From NCBI GenBank assembly GCA_039000515.1, contig JBCFYV010000012.1, positions 84,811,784-84,875,783 on the forward strand: a stretch of 64,000 nt of DNA, written 5' to 3'. The position numbers and the translations under genes were made by a program. Below, piece after piece: positions 24,149 through 35,228 of this stretch. The notes below the pieces were generated by a model. That model saw only the letters and a program-made list of their open reading frames with translations, did no database searches and was not told the origin of the DNA. This stretch comes from Timema cristinae. Its lineage: Eukaryota > Arthropoda > Insecta > Phasmatodea > Timematidae. The number at the start of each line of letters is the position of its first letter. Position 1 is the stretch's first letter.

Positions 24149-24778
24149 ATGCAACACCATTTAGACATTAGAGCTCCCCCAAGTAACACCATGTAGACAT
24201 TAGAGCTACCACAAGTAACACCATGTAGACATTAGAGCTCCCCCAAGTAACACCATGTAGACATTAGAGCTCCCCCAAGTAACACCATGTAGACATTTGA
24301 GCTACCCCAAGTAACACCATGTAGACATTAGAGCTCCCCCAAGCAACACCATGTAGGCATTAGAGCTACCACAAGTAACACCATGTAGACATTAGAGCTC
24401 CCCCAAGTAACACCATGTAGACATTAGAGCTACCCCAAGTAACACCATGTAGACATTAGAGCTCCCCCAAGTAACACCATTTAGACATTAGAGCTACCCC
24501 AAGTAACACCATGTAGACATTTGAGCTCCCCCAAGTAACACCATGTAGACATTAGAGCTACCCCAAGTAACACCATGTAGACATTAGAGGTACCTCAAGT
24601 AACACTATGTAGACATTAGAGCTACTCCAAGTAACTCCATGTAGGCATTTGAGCTACCCCAAGTAACACCATGTAGACATTAGAGGTACCTCAAGTAACA
24701 CCATGTAGACATTAGAGATCCCCCAAGTAACACCATGTAGACATTAGAGCTCCCCCAAGTAACACCATGTAGACATTG
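24149..24778. repeat. Minisatellite, 32-bp unit, about 20 copies
   Basis: The unit catgtagacattagagctc followed by ccccaagtaacac repeats with an exact 32-bp step (for example starts at 24254 and 24286). Variants alternate between agctccccc and agctacccc cores. It is a direct repeat with no spacers, so it is not a CRISPR array. Confidence 0.95.
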
Positions 24779-25304
24779 GTGGGTACATACCCCAATTGCC
24801 AGAAGCTAGAAATAATTCTAATTGATAAACAGTTCTAGAAGCTATCTGAAGTGTATCATATAGCAACATTACGCCCTAATTGCTGAAGGCTAGGAAAAAT
24901 TCGAAATATTAAACACCTTTAGAAGCTATCTGAAGTGGATTTTTTGGCAGAATAATACCATACGTGCTGAAGGTTAGGAAAAATTATAAATACTAAACAC
25001 CTCTAGAAGCTATCTGAAGTACTTTTTTATAGTGACATAACTCTCTAACTGCCGAAGGCTTGAAAAATTCTAAATATTTAACAACTCTAGAAGCTATTTG
25101 AAGTGTTTTTTATGGCACTATAACCCCCTAACTGCCGAAGGCTGGGAAAATGTCTAGATATCAAACACCTTTAAAAGCTTACTGAAGTGTCTTTTTATGG
25201 CAACATAGCCTCCTAACTGTCGAAGGTTATAAAAAATTATAAATATTAAACATCTCGAGAAGCTCTCTGAAGTGCTTTTTATGGTAACACAACCCCCCAA
25301 GTTT
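24779..25304. repeat. Minisatellite, ~84-bp unit, six copies
   Basis: The anchor ctagaagctatctgaagtg or a variant occurs near 24834, 24918, 25003, 25087, 25169 and 25253. Between anchors come ggcaacataaccccctaact and gccgaaggctaggaaaaatt in each unit. It directly abuts the 32-bp array. Confidence 0.9.
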
Positions 25305-27090
25305 GTACTTGTATCTTAACTTTGATATTGTATGAACCATAAATAGACCCATTTTGTTCATACAATTTTGGGAGTGGTTTGAGTTCCTTAAATCCTCCCA
25401 TGGCGACAGCCTTATTTATTTGTACATATTGGATTTTTAAAGTTAAAAGGCTTTTTCAGTTCAACTTGAATTATTATTTATTTAAGTTTACCTACATCTG
25501 AGCTAAATATCCAATTGAGCTTAAATATATTTATTTAAATTTGCAGATATTGTTCAAATAGTGTATTTTAGATTAAAAAATTTAACCAACTTTATTACAG
25601 TGGTTTCCATCATTTTGTAGTTTATGACCAAAACTTTTCTCTCTGCAGCCGTCGCGACCCATTGATAACTTAAAAGCGTTCAAGTGTTAGTTTTTACGTT
25701 TGTTTCACTGTGTACTACTACCAGCCCGGACTATCTAAGTTAGCTACACCAGTGGGATGGGTAAAATTTAGAGGAAATATACACTTATTAGCTTGGAGGG
25801 ATATTAGAATAAACTACCCCTGACCAGAATTAAAATACTTAATTCACTTTCACCAACAAACCAAAAGAGCGTGACATTAAACCCGCATGTCCACTAATGC
25901 TTTTTTTAATTATTATAAATTGCTTGTAGTAATGATTATATACGACTAATATGTAGTAAAATAGGATCAACAAGCCCGGGGTTGGGGGGTGGTTTTATAT
26001 TATGCTAGCAGCATTACGAAGTTGCAACGTTAAACAAGTCAGCAAGAAGCTATCAAAATGGAATAGCCAAAAGGAACCTAAGCAGTAACTAGGTCGCTTT
26101 TAGCACTTTAACAACTTAGTTTCTATTAGAATTTTGTATCTTCTTATAATTATTATAATCCTTTAAAAAGTAAATATAAAGCTAAAAACTCTATATTGTG
26201 ACCTCACCCAAAACTCGTTGTGAGCTCTGAGTTGGAAAACACTGCTTTATTATAATACATTTGGAAGCAATATTTAACTAGTAAGTTCCTGGACATGTAA
26301 AACTCGCTCGTCATTTTATCAAAAAATTAGCAATTTGGCCATGTTTATTTAAAAACATTTTCAACTGTAAAATAAAGCAATAAAAAATGGAGTTATCATA
26401 TTTCTACACTATTTTGAAACCTGTCTACCAATGTCCTGCTTCATAACCTCATGGAATATGACCTAAAATGTTAATACTAGTATGTCAATAAACTATTCAA
26501 AACATATTGTAATTTAGCCCGTGAGGGTGAAGGGGCTTCCCTTGCCATTCTATTAAATAACTTATCGAAAATTCGAATTCAGCATGCTAAACAACATGGT
26601 TCTACGAAATTTCATGTAAATCAAACACTAAATTAAAAAAATTAAAAATGATCCTAAATTTGAAAATGTTAAAGGGGTGAAAAAAACTTTATTTTTTTTA
26701 ATGTAGTCTACTTAATCAAATGAAAAATCATAAGAGTTGTAACTATGTAACCCAGCCCTTTTACTCCTCTTCCTTCATTGTTGCTGAGCTTATTTGAATT
26801 GATTTCATGAAAGCCTATTTTAATAAACAATGAAATAAGATATCAGTTCAATTCAAACTAGTATGGCTACTTGCTAGAAAAATAGTGTGTATTTCATAAG
26901 ACAAACATTAACACTAACCTCAATGTCCTCATTTCATCATTCAGAGCCCCTGCCCTCACAATGATATTTTGGAAATAAAAACAAGCTCACAATTTATTTT
27001 GGGTACTAAACATCTTGTAAAGTACAATCATTATCTAATAGATACCTATTTTGGCAAATAATATTCTGAGAAAAACTTTAAATTCAATAA
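25305..27090. other. Intergenic DNA, no gene recognised
   Basis: AT-rich and unique by eye. Scattered pieces such as gcgacccattgataacttaa suggest decayed repeats, but no family was identified. Confidence 0.4.
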
Positions 27091-28505
27091 TTCCTTATTC
27101 ATTCCTGTGCTTCCTCTTACTTCACCCCCATACCAGCAAGTAATCCACAAACATTATGGCTTCCATTATTTCTTTACCAAGTTTTCTTGCGACTTGATTC
27201 ATTACCATTTATATTATAATTACAAAATTTCACTCCATTTGAGACCAACCATCCACCTCTTCTCCATATTAACACATATCATGTTATCTTCGTAGATATT
27301 ATTTACCCTCACTGTAACTACAATTTTCACTCCAGCCTCCATCGCTTTCCAGACTTTATTTTTATCTACACTATCATATCATTCCCAAATTCATATCTTT
27401 CTTTCCATCAGCTGTCGTATAGCGAGGATTGAGTCTATTGTAGACCTCTGTTCCTCAAATCCGTGCAGTTCCTCTCTCCACTTTCCTTCTGTTTTCTTTT
27501 TTTATTCTCTTTTCCATATCTTCTCGTATATTTTTGTACAGTGGTTAATCAGCATTAATACCCTATAATTCGTATACCTCTTCCTTAAAAATTTGTACCT
27601 TATTCTAGGCTTCCGGTTCCCTTTTCTCCTTTCATACCACTCTCAACATCCTGCAACATCATTGTGTTCCTTTTGCTCATGCAGCTTTGTTCATCTCCAT
27701 AGTTTATTCGACTATACACCTGGTGCTTTTTCATTTCATCCTCTTTACATGTGGGATCCACTCCCTTCTTTTCCGATAATTATTCAAACCCTTTTGCTTC
27801 ACCATATTCTTTTCCTGGTTGAATATCTTTTCAAATATTCCTGCCACAGTTTCCCTTTTTTTATTATTCTGTCTTCGTAGTTCTTTTTTTTAATCCATCA
27901 TTCCAATTCTTGTCTTTTATATCGCCTCCTATTTCTTACATGGCTATATAACCACTCCTCACTTCCTTCCACATTCATTTCCATCATCTCTGTCCCTTTT
28001 TGCATCCAATCCTTCCTGGATTCCTGTAACACACGCTTTGCTCTTCTCTGTTTCATCTTACACTTTTCTTCTCTTTCCTCATTTCCAATATTATATCTCC
28101 ATCTGATCGCTATATTCTTCTCCTCCACTGCTTCCAGCTTGGCATCTCCTTCCACTTCCTCTTATCCTCCCAAATAACTCATCTGCAGCTCCCAACAAAC
28201 TTTTCCTACACCTGTGCCATTCCACATACTCACTTTGCATCTCATCTTTGCGCATTAAGCGTCTTGCTTTTTTAAAATACAGTTCTCTTTACTCTTCATT
28301 TTTAAGCCTCCACACCCTTGGCCTTATTTTTATCCCCTACTTTTCTCCCATATTCCCAACCCTCTATTTCTACCACCAGCACACTATCTAAACACACACA
28401 ATATCCCCTTAACGTTTATAATCTGTCTATTCATTTTCTTATTAATAATGTGTTACACCCCCTTCTCCTCAACTGGACAAGGGCAGGTGAACACGTACAA
28501 TAAGG

Positions 28506-29963
28506 TAAAGAGGGCATGAAAACAACAAGAAAATGAGTTAATTGCAGAAGAGCGTTAGGACCACATATTTGTTGATAGGCCTATACTTGGACCTATTCAA
28601 TCATCTGCCGCCGTGAACCTTTCTCAATCACCATCCACTACTATACCTAAAGACTCAAAAGGAACGGTACGAGAGTCTTTTGTTTGATCAGCCAAAATTA
28701 CTTTGAACTTGTCGATGTAAATTAAAGATTGCGAGTCTAATAAATAATTATTTATTTGAGAATAGATTAACAATAATTATATATGTATATATGTGACTAT
28801 ATATATATAAGTAACAACAGATAGTTACAAGAGAATTACATAAAATAAAAAAAGGTTATGCCCATAACAATACTGAGGCGCTGTATCCATAGCAACCTTG
28901 TCCTAACGGTTACTTTTACAATGTAGCCATTACATAAACAAAAAAAAGAGGTAAAGGGGTTATGCCCATAACTATACTGAGGCGCTGTAGCCATAGCAAC
29001 CTTATCCTAACGATTACATTCACTACGTAGCTTACGGCCCCTTAACAGGCCTCAGCGGCAACCCGCAGTGCGCGCTTCATAGTTACAAAACATTGGCGTA
29101 TTACTTAAATGCCAACCCAAAAAGAAAGTAATATACTTATATTATTCTTAGCCCAAATTAATCCAGGCATTCGCCTTGTAAAGGTAAGTTAAAAAAAAAT
29201 ATAAAAGGTCCCTCATAGTTTCAATCACGGGACAACAAGCCGGAAGGGAAAAACCCTGGCAATATATTTAACAAATTATATATAGCATTACGTCATATTA
29301 ATCTACGTACTTAGCCATTCTTACAATATTACAGAAAATGACAGATGAAAGTCGAAAGGAAATTTAGAATGTACTGGCCAAAAAGAGAATTTAGACCTAA
29401 CCTATAGTCTATTTAAAATATTCTTTAAATATTTTCCAAACAGTAAATTTTGAGTAGTACGGCCGAAATTTGAATTTATACCTTTGGGAATAATCCCATC
29501 CCGTGATGTGTGTCCAAGACACGGGCAAACCAAGAAGTGCCGCTTAAGGCAAACGACATCAGATTATAAGCAATTTTTCTCTGAGAGGAGGGGAACATAG
29601 GGGAAGCAAAAGAACATAGTAGAACATTCACATGAAACAGCGGGATTGGTGGTAAAGAACAAATAGGTCATTGGAGAGACGTCGGGAACATCACGTGATC
29701 ACTGTCTGACCACTTCCCATGGGCAACGTGAGAAATGCCACGCTCACCACGCCACACCTCCACAGTCTATCAGTTACGCCTTTTCACTCGGGGCGAGAAC
29801 AATGTACACAGGCCGGGATGTTTGTTGATGAGACTTCACACACGGAGATCGAGAAACGGGGCAGTTTTGGTGAGTCTTGTTATGTCCACTCTTCGTGGTT
29901 GTAGACTTGGTGTTATTTAACTCATATTTGCTTCTTGCTTGTAACGTTGATCTCAAGCAACGT
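28506..29963. mobile_element. Unclassified 1458-bp insertion inside the LINE
   Basis: It is flanked by a perfect 10-bp direct repeat, tacaataagg (28496-28505 and 29964-29973). LINE-like protein sequence lies on both outer sides. The insert has no obvious terminal inverted repeat or poly(A) tail and no transposase frame. It contains a tandem ~104-bp duplication (28854-29060) and a locally GC-rich stretch at 29685-29900 with a gtgagt donor-like word. A 9-10-bp duplication would suit a Mutator-like element, but the ends do not show it. Confidence 0.55.
28854..29060. repeat. Tandem duplication, ~104-bp unit
   Basis: Two copies start at 28854 and 28958. Each contains ggttatgcccataac, tactgaggcgctgta and ccatagcaacctt, followed by cctaacg. 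They lie inside the unclassified insertion. Confidence 0.8.
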
Positions 29964-30549
29964 TACAATAAGGAAGTAAGCTATTATAGATCTTTGCTCC
30001 CCATTCCACCTGCATCTAGTAATTTTATTGATTTCTCTTTCCTTCGTGAACCAACTGTTAGCTACTTTCATTCCATTTCGTGCACACAGTTCCAGTAAAC
30101 TTTTACCTTTCTTGTTTCTCACACCCCATCCATCATGTCCTGGCACTTCTTCAAAACCTTTTATCTTTTTCACAACTTGAGCACTAAGGTATCTCATCCC
30201 CACCAAGAAGCATCCAACTTGCAGTGCAAATACCTGCAGCCATTCCAGTTGTTTACCTTTTTTTCCATAACTATAATTTTAATAATTCTATCCCCGATTC
30301 ACTTCACCTCACCTTCCTACCCTATCCTTATTGCATCCCTACACAATTTCGCCTCCCTTCATTTCCCATCAAGTGTAATGTGAATCCTTTCCTCAGCACC
30401 CACACTCTATTCTCTCACTCAATCCTAGAAGCAATCCCCCCCACTCTTCCAGTGGTGTGTCAATATTCAGAGTCCCTATTTGCAGCTTACGTTTATCTTT
30501 GTTTCCAGTCTGGCATTTAACTTTATTTCCTCCAGTGTTTTTGTTTGCT

Positions 30550-31720
30550 TCGCCTTACTAAGCCTGTCGTGGCCTACACCAAAACAACCAGCCTACCACT
30601 TAAAGGTTCTTTTGCAAGCTTCCTTAAGGCGGTAGCCTTCCCTAATTGAGGCTACAGGTGTTGACGATGACTTGGCTCATGATCACCAATACTCATACTT
30701 CCAGCCCAATAAAGTAGGAACCAATTGGCCACGCCCTGACCATTTTGTCTCTCAACTCAACCACCACCATGATGCTCAGACCTCTGGATATATCACTTTG
30801 TGCCAAGATTAAGATTGAAAAGGAGAGGCTAAGCAGGACCCACTGGGTAGGCTGCGTGTATTGCTCTTCACTGCCTTATTTGTATCCCTGCTTACCTTCT
30901 TCCATATATAGCAAAGCAAAACTTATTTTTTTAATTTTGGAGAAGTGGGTGGTGGTGTTTGAACCCCCAAAATTCCCCCTGCTACTTCTTACCCAGGTAA
31001 AACCACTCATGAGCCAATAGAAGCACTTGTGTGCAAGTTAAAGTTAGTTAGTTAGTTTTTTTAAATGCGAATGAGGTAGAGTGCACATGCACATGAGAAT
31101 AAAATGGATAGTAATATACAAAGTAAATAATTTTTGTCAAAGAAACATTGTTTAACATAATCAACAATTTAATTTATTTTTCCATATAAAAAGTACAAAA
31201 TAATAAACAATCTCTTTTAAATGTAAAGAAATATATAATATGTTAATTTACTATATTAAAAATATTTTATTTACATAAAATTTATTATAGTAATTTTTTT
31301 AAAGATTTATTTATTATTGTAAGCACTATGTATTTACAGGTGTTACTCTTTAAGCTTGTAATAACAATTGTGCTGTGTTCAAATGGAACATTACCTGGAA
31401 TACAAGTGATCAAGAGAACATCACAACCAGGGCTTTCAAGATACACATTTGGCAACAATGTAAAATACCAACTATAAACTGAAAATTTTCAAATCCAACT
31501 CAAATATATTTTTTATGAAAATGTATCAAATTGAATCTAAATCAAGTATGAGAATGAATTATATTTATTTTTTAATTTAGTTCTATAAAACATATAGTTT
31601 GGCAAAAATAATTTATTAATATTACAAGTTTCTATGGTCAAGTCAATCACTGTGAGTTGATCCTTTTAATATTTACTTTACTTCCATTATTGTTTCCAGT
31701 AGATGGTCCTGGACAGTTTT
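30550..31720. other. Intergenic DNA, nothing recognised
   Basis: The C/T-rich left part probably belongs to the decayed LINE 5' region; the rest is very AT-rich. No host gene is supported. Confidence 0.4.
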
Positions 31721-31724
31721 TTTT

Positions 31725-31975
31725 ATTCAAACCATATATTTTCTGCTACAGGCTTGATAGGCCTGTCATACCTTCATATGCCTCACAATCTAATTTAAGA
31801 CTAGGAGAGGTGTAACATCCAATCCTAGGCCGTTAATTTAGCACTATTAAAGAGGAAACCCACATTTACTAGATTACAAATTTTCGGTCATATCGGAAAT
31901 CGAACCCGGGACTCTTAGATCAGTAGAAAAACATACTATCGACTGAGCTAAGCCATTTAGTATAGAATGTAAATA
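31725..31975 (-). mobile_element. tRNA-derived SINE, family 3, full length
   Basis: The minus strand starts atggcttagctcagtcgata with a consensus box A (tagctcagtcg), followed by box B (ggttcgatttcc). The family body follows (aaatgtgggtttcctctttaa, ggattggatgttac, cctagtcttaaattagatt). It ends near an A run and ggaaacaataatgg. Related copies are at 35950-36186, 51878-51968 and 62790-62996. Confidence 0.75.
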
Positions 31976-32749
31976 CGGTCAGATGAATTACCTGAAATAA
32001 TATGGAGAAATTGTTGTTTATATTTAGTAACAAAGCAATGTTAAGTTCTATAAAAAGTTAGCTTACAAAAAAGTTTTACTTTTATATTCAAATTTCAACT
32101 AATCCAAATCTGGGATCTATTTGCAATTTTGATTTAAATACGAATCTTAGTTGGATTTTGATTTAGGTTTAAAACTTTGAAGTTTCGTATCAATTTAGAA
32201 CTCAGGAGCACCAAGAAGAATCTAGTTGACATTTGCCTCTGAACCAGAGATACATGAGCTTGTTCCTCGGAGATAAACCTTCAAGGTAAACAGTGATGTT
32301 ACTGCGGTCTGGTGTCTGAAATCATCAACACTTTTTATGGATGAAACTGTTGGCGGTCAATAGTTTTCTGAGAAAGGATGGCTTATCAGGGATAAATATT
32401 ATTTTGTCATTTCTTAATAATTAAGTTTTACACCCGGTTAAGGGGTACAGGAAGGTACTTAGTTTGGAAGAAATGCACCTGCAGTGGTGTGTAGAGGGGA
32501 TGAAAAAGCATAGTGAAAAATCACTATGGGCATAGAATATTAGTAGGATTTATAATTAAATAATAGAATACAGTCATTTGGTACCATTTTTCCTTAAATA
32601 TTTTGAAATAATTATTTAAAGTCATGTGTATTTAATTGTCAGTTTACCTCTTTGTTCACGAAATAAAAATATTCTTTGTCAAGAAATTATCACAAAAGTT
32701 CAGCTAGACAGCCACCATGTTGCTTATTTTGTGTTAGCACACTAGACTT

Positions 32750-33190
32750 AGTATTTTTCACCCGCCTGTTGATTTTATCATCCATCCTTTCATTTTTACA
32801 AAAGATTCTGTCCAGATACACAAAATATTCACTTGTTCTAACAGTTTTCCATTTATATTAAGCTGACAATCATTTCCTAATCCGTCCTTATCAAAAATTA
32901 TTACCTTAGTTTTGGATATATTTATATGAAGATCCATCCTGCCTGTCACCACATTCAAATGATTTAATGATTCTGTAAGTTACTTTCCTTCTCAGCCATT
33001 AATAGGTATCTGCACATAAAATAACTTTCAGATTCACATTTTCCAATTGTACACCAACCACGTCCTCACAAGCATCCCTCTTATATTATTTTATCCATGA
33101 CAATATTAAACAACCATGGAAACATAACACAACCTTGTCTAACACCCTGTTCAATGTCAAACCTCATCCACCCTTACCCTCAGTACACTC
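32750..33190 (-). mobile_element. LINE reverse-transcriptase fragment
   Basis: Minus-strand frames give DLHINISKTKVIIFDKDG and GNDCQLNINGKLLEQV near 32830-32940. These are nearly the same as the region after the YADD box in the LINE at 2830-4955. Upstream is a GVRQGCVMFPWLFNIVMDK-like piece near 33090-33140. The YADD box itself has been lost. Both ends are truncated. Confidence 0.75.
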
Positions 33191-33399
33191 AGAATTCAAA
33201 CCCCGACGTCTCCTACCACCGGCATACCAAACTTAATTATCTTGACCATTTGCTCGCTGATGTGAGTATAGTAATGATAATAATGAATATTATATTCGCT
33301 TGTAAATTTTAAGATAAAAATACTATTATAATTTAATTTTGTTTACAAAATACTTTATTTTTTTTTGAACATATCTATGTTTACTTTCCCCAATGCCAA

Positions 33400-34600
33400 G
33401 AGAAGTAAGAGTAGTGAACATCAACATAGAATGATCAAGACTACTAGCTATGGAAGGATCAAGCTAAATTCTCAGAAATAAATGAACTCTTATACAAGGT
33501 TACAAGCCAAGGACCAAGAACAGTTGTACCTAAAAATAGGAGAGAAGATATTCTGTTAGAAAATTACAATTCTTTATTCACAGGACACCCAGGACTAAGA
33601 ATGACAAACATTCATGCTGCTGTGCAATAATGGTGGCCTACACATAGGTAGTATGTAGATACATACATGTTAAGATAGCTCAATAGCTGTAATCAAAGAA
33701 CTATGCATGGCCTTACACAGGCTATCTTAGTAGATTTACCGGAAGTAGCTCAACCTTTAGAAAGAATAGGACCATTACCTAAGTTAATGATATCACTACC
33801 AGATTAAAAAGCTGAAACTATAGCAGAAGCATTAATTTTTTAGTGAATTCTCAAATATAAAGTAATGAACAGTATACTTGCAGACCAGGGCAATCATTTC
33901 ATGTCTGAGTTAATGACTCAGTTCTGTAAACTTTTGAAAATAAAACAACTGCATACGACTCCTGGATATCCCCAAAGGAATGGAAGAACAGAACGAGTAT
34001 ACCAGACAATAGGACAAATGCTGGCGCATTATGCCAAATAATATTTGAAATACTTATTTCCATTATTTAGTAACTGCTTACAATACCCAATTACAATCTA
34101 GCATCAAAAGATCACCGTATGAAGTAATAGATGGAAAACAGATGGTTACACCATATGATTGACATAAATTACCAGTTGATGTCTCCAATCGACATGTTAT
34201 GGATTTACCAACCAAGCTTCAAGAATTGTGGGAAAGAATTTGTCAGCCCAAACATAAAACAACATTGAAACAGGCGAGACAACACGAAAAAAAAAACATT
34301 AAATCTATTCATTTGAAAGTAGGACAGTGGGTCTATTTAACCAATATATCATTAAAAAAAATCAGGTGTTACAAAACAGTTGATGAGGATTGCCCGCCTG
34401 GACAACCTAAGAAAACAGCTTTTCCAGAGATTTTCAATCCAAACCAGCAGCGAAGTAGAAACCTCAAGCTTCTAAGCTAGTGACTACGCAAGCAGAAACT
34501 GCCAGTTCAAATAGTTAATGTGTTAGGCATTAACGAGACCCAAATTCAACGACATACGCCTATAGCTTGAGGCCAAGAAATAAATAGCCAGTGTCAAAGT
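33400..34600 (+). mobile_element. Ty3/gypsy-type integrase relic
   Basis: Broken + strand frames show the zinc-binding region (LFTGHPGLRMTNIHAAV near 33570-33630), PLERI...GPLPK near 33755-33785 and KAETIAEAL near 33810. The core then reads ADQGNHFMSELMTQFCKLL, followed by PGYPQRNGRTERVYQTI. The last two catalytic acids are visible, Asp at 33883 and Glu at 33991, with the canonical 35-residue spacing. The segment that should hold the first catalytic Asp is missing, replaced by a direct join after the ERIGPLPK region. A C-terminal basic region follows to about 34480. No long terminal repeats were identified and the frame has stops. Confidence 0.75.
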
Positions 34601-35228
34601 GTTTTTTCTTTTATTTATTACTGCATTATTAAGAATGTTTAATTGATTGTTTACTAATTTTTTATTTTGTGTTGGGAATGAGCGTCAAACAAAATTTAAG
34701 TTAGAATATCTTTAACATAATTTTATTCAACATTTTTGCCAACCATATAAAATATGTATACCAGTAATACAACATTATAGAGAGATATATATTATTAACT
34801 ATTCATTAAATTAAAAAACACAACTATATACCCATTTAAAAAAAAATATACCACCACCAAACCACCACCACACACCTAACTACTACATGAAATTGATGGG
34901 GGACTCAGTTCTTCAAATCTAGAGTCAAGTTTCAAAATTATATGGTTTAGTAGCATTGTCCTAGCTATTATAAGATTATACTAATTAATTTATGAACCAA
35001 CAAGACAGCCATACTTCAGACAATTATGTTAAAAAGCTCAGATTTAAGATTAAGACACAAAATAAAGATTTGAGTTTGAGATTTATAATAGAAATAAGTA
35101 TGATGTAATAAATCTAAAAGTATCTTAAGCTGCAGTGAAAATGAATCTCTCCAGGATGTTTTTATACCCTTATTACAGTTTAATACAAGTGCAGTTCTAA
35201 TGTTTCCCTCTAAGGACTGAGCCAGAAT
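34601..35228. other. 3' flank of the TTLL15-like gene
   Basis: AT-rich sequence holding the presumed 3' UTR of the minus-strand gene. No canonical aataaa was found on the minus strand close to the stop; an attaaa variant lies at about 35180-35185. Confidence 0.4.

Larger units (their letters stand above)
27100..30545 (-). mobile_element. Decayed LINE (endonuclease and linker), split by a 1.46-kb insertion
   Basis: On the minus strand the apurinic-type endonuclease starts near 30540 (LQIGTLNID). It continues with a GHDGWGVRNKKGKSLLELCA block near 30120 and NGMKVANSWF near 30060. It reaches RSIIAYFLIV at about 29975. After an insertion (28506-29963) the related sequence resumes with NKKMNRQIINVKGI near 28400. 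Lysine/arginine-rich linker frames follow (RVKRTVF near 28280; KMKQRRAKRVLQESRKDW near 28030). Stops and shifts are many, and no reverse transcriptase motif was readable before about 27100. Family resemblance is to the same LINE type as the copies at 2830-4955 and 32750-33190. Confidence 0.7.

Noticed and set aside
24149..24778. Regular 32-bp repeats that could be mistaken for a CRISPR array
   Set aside because: The units are contiguous with no unique spacers and the surroundings are eukaryotic.
27593..27880. 95-codon + strand frame
   Set aside because: Antisense to a lysine/arginine-rich LINE linker on the minus strand.
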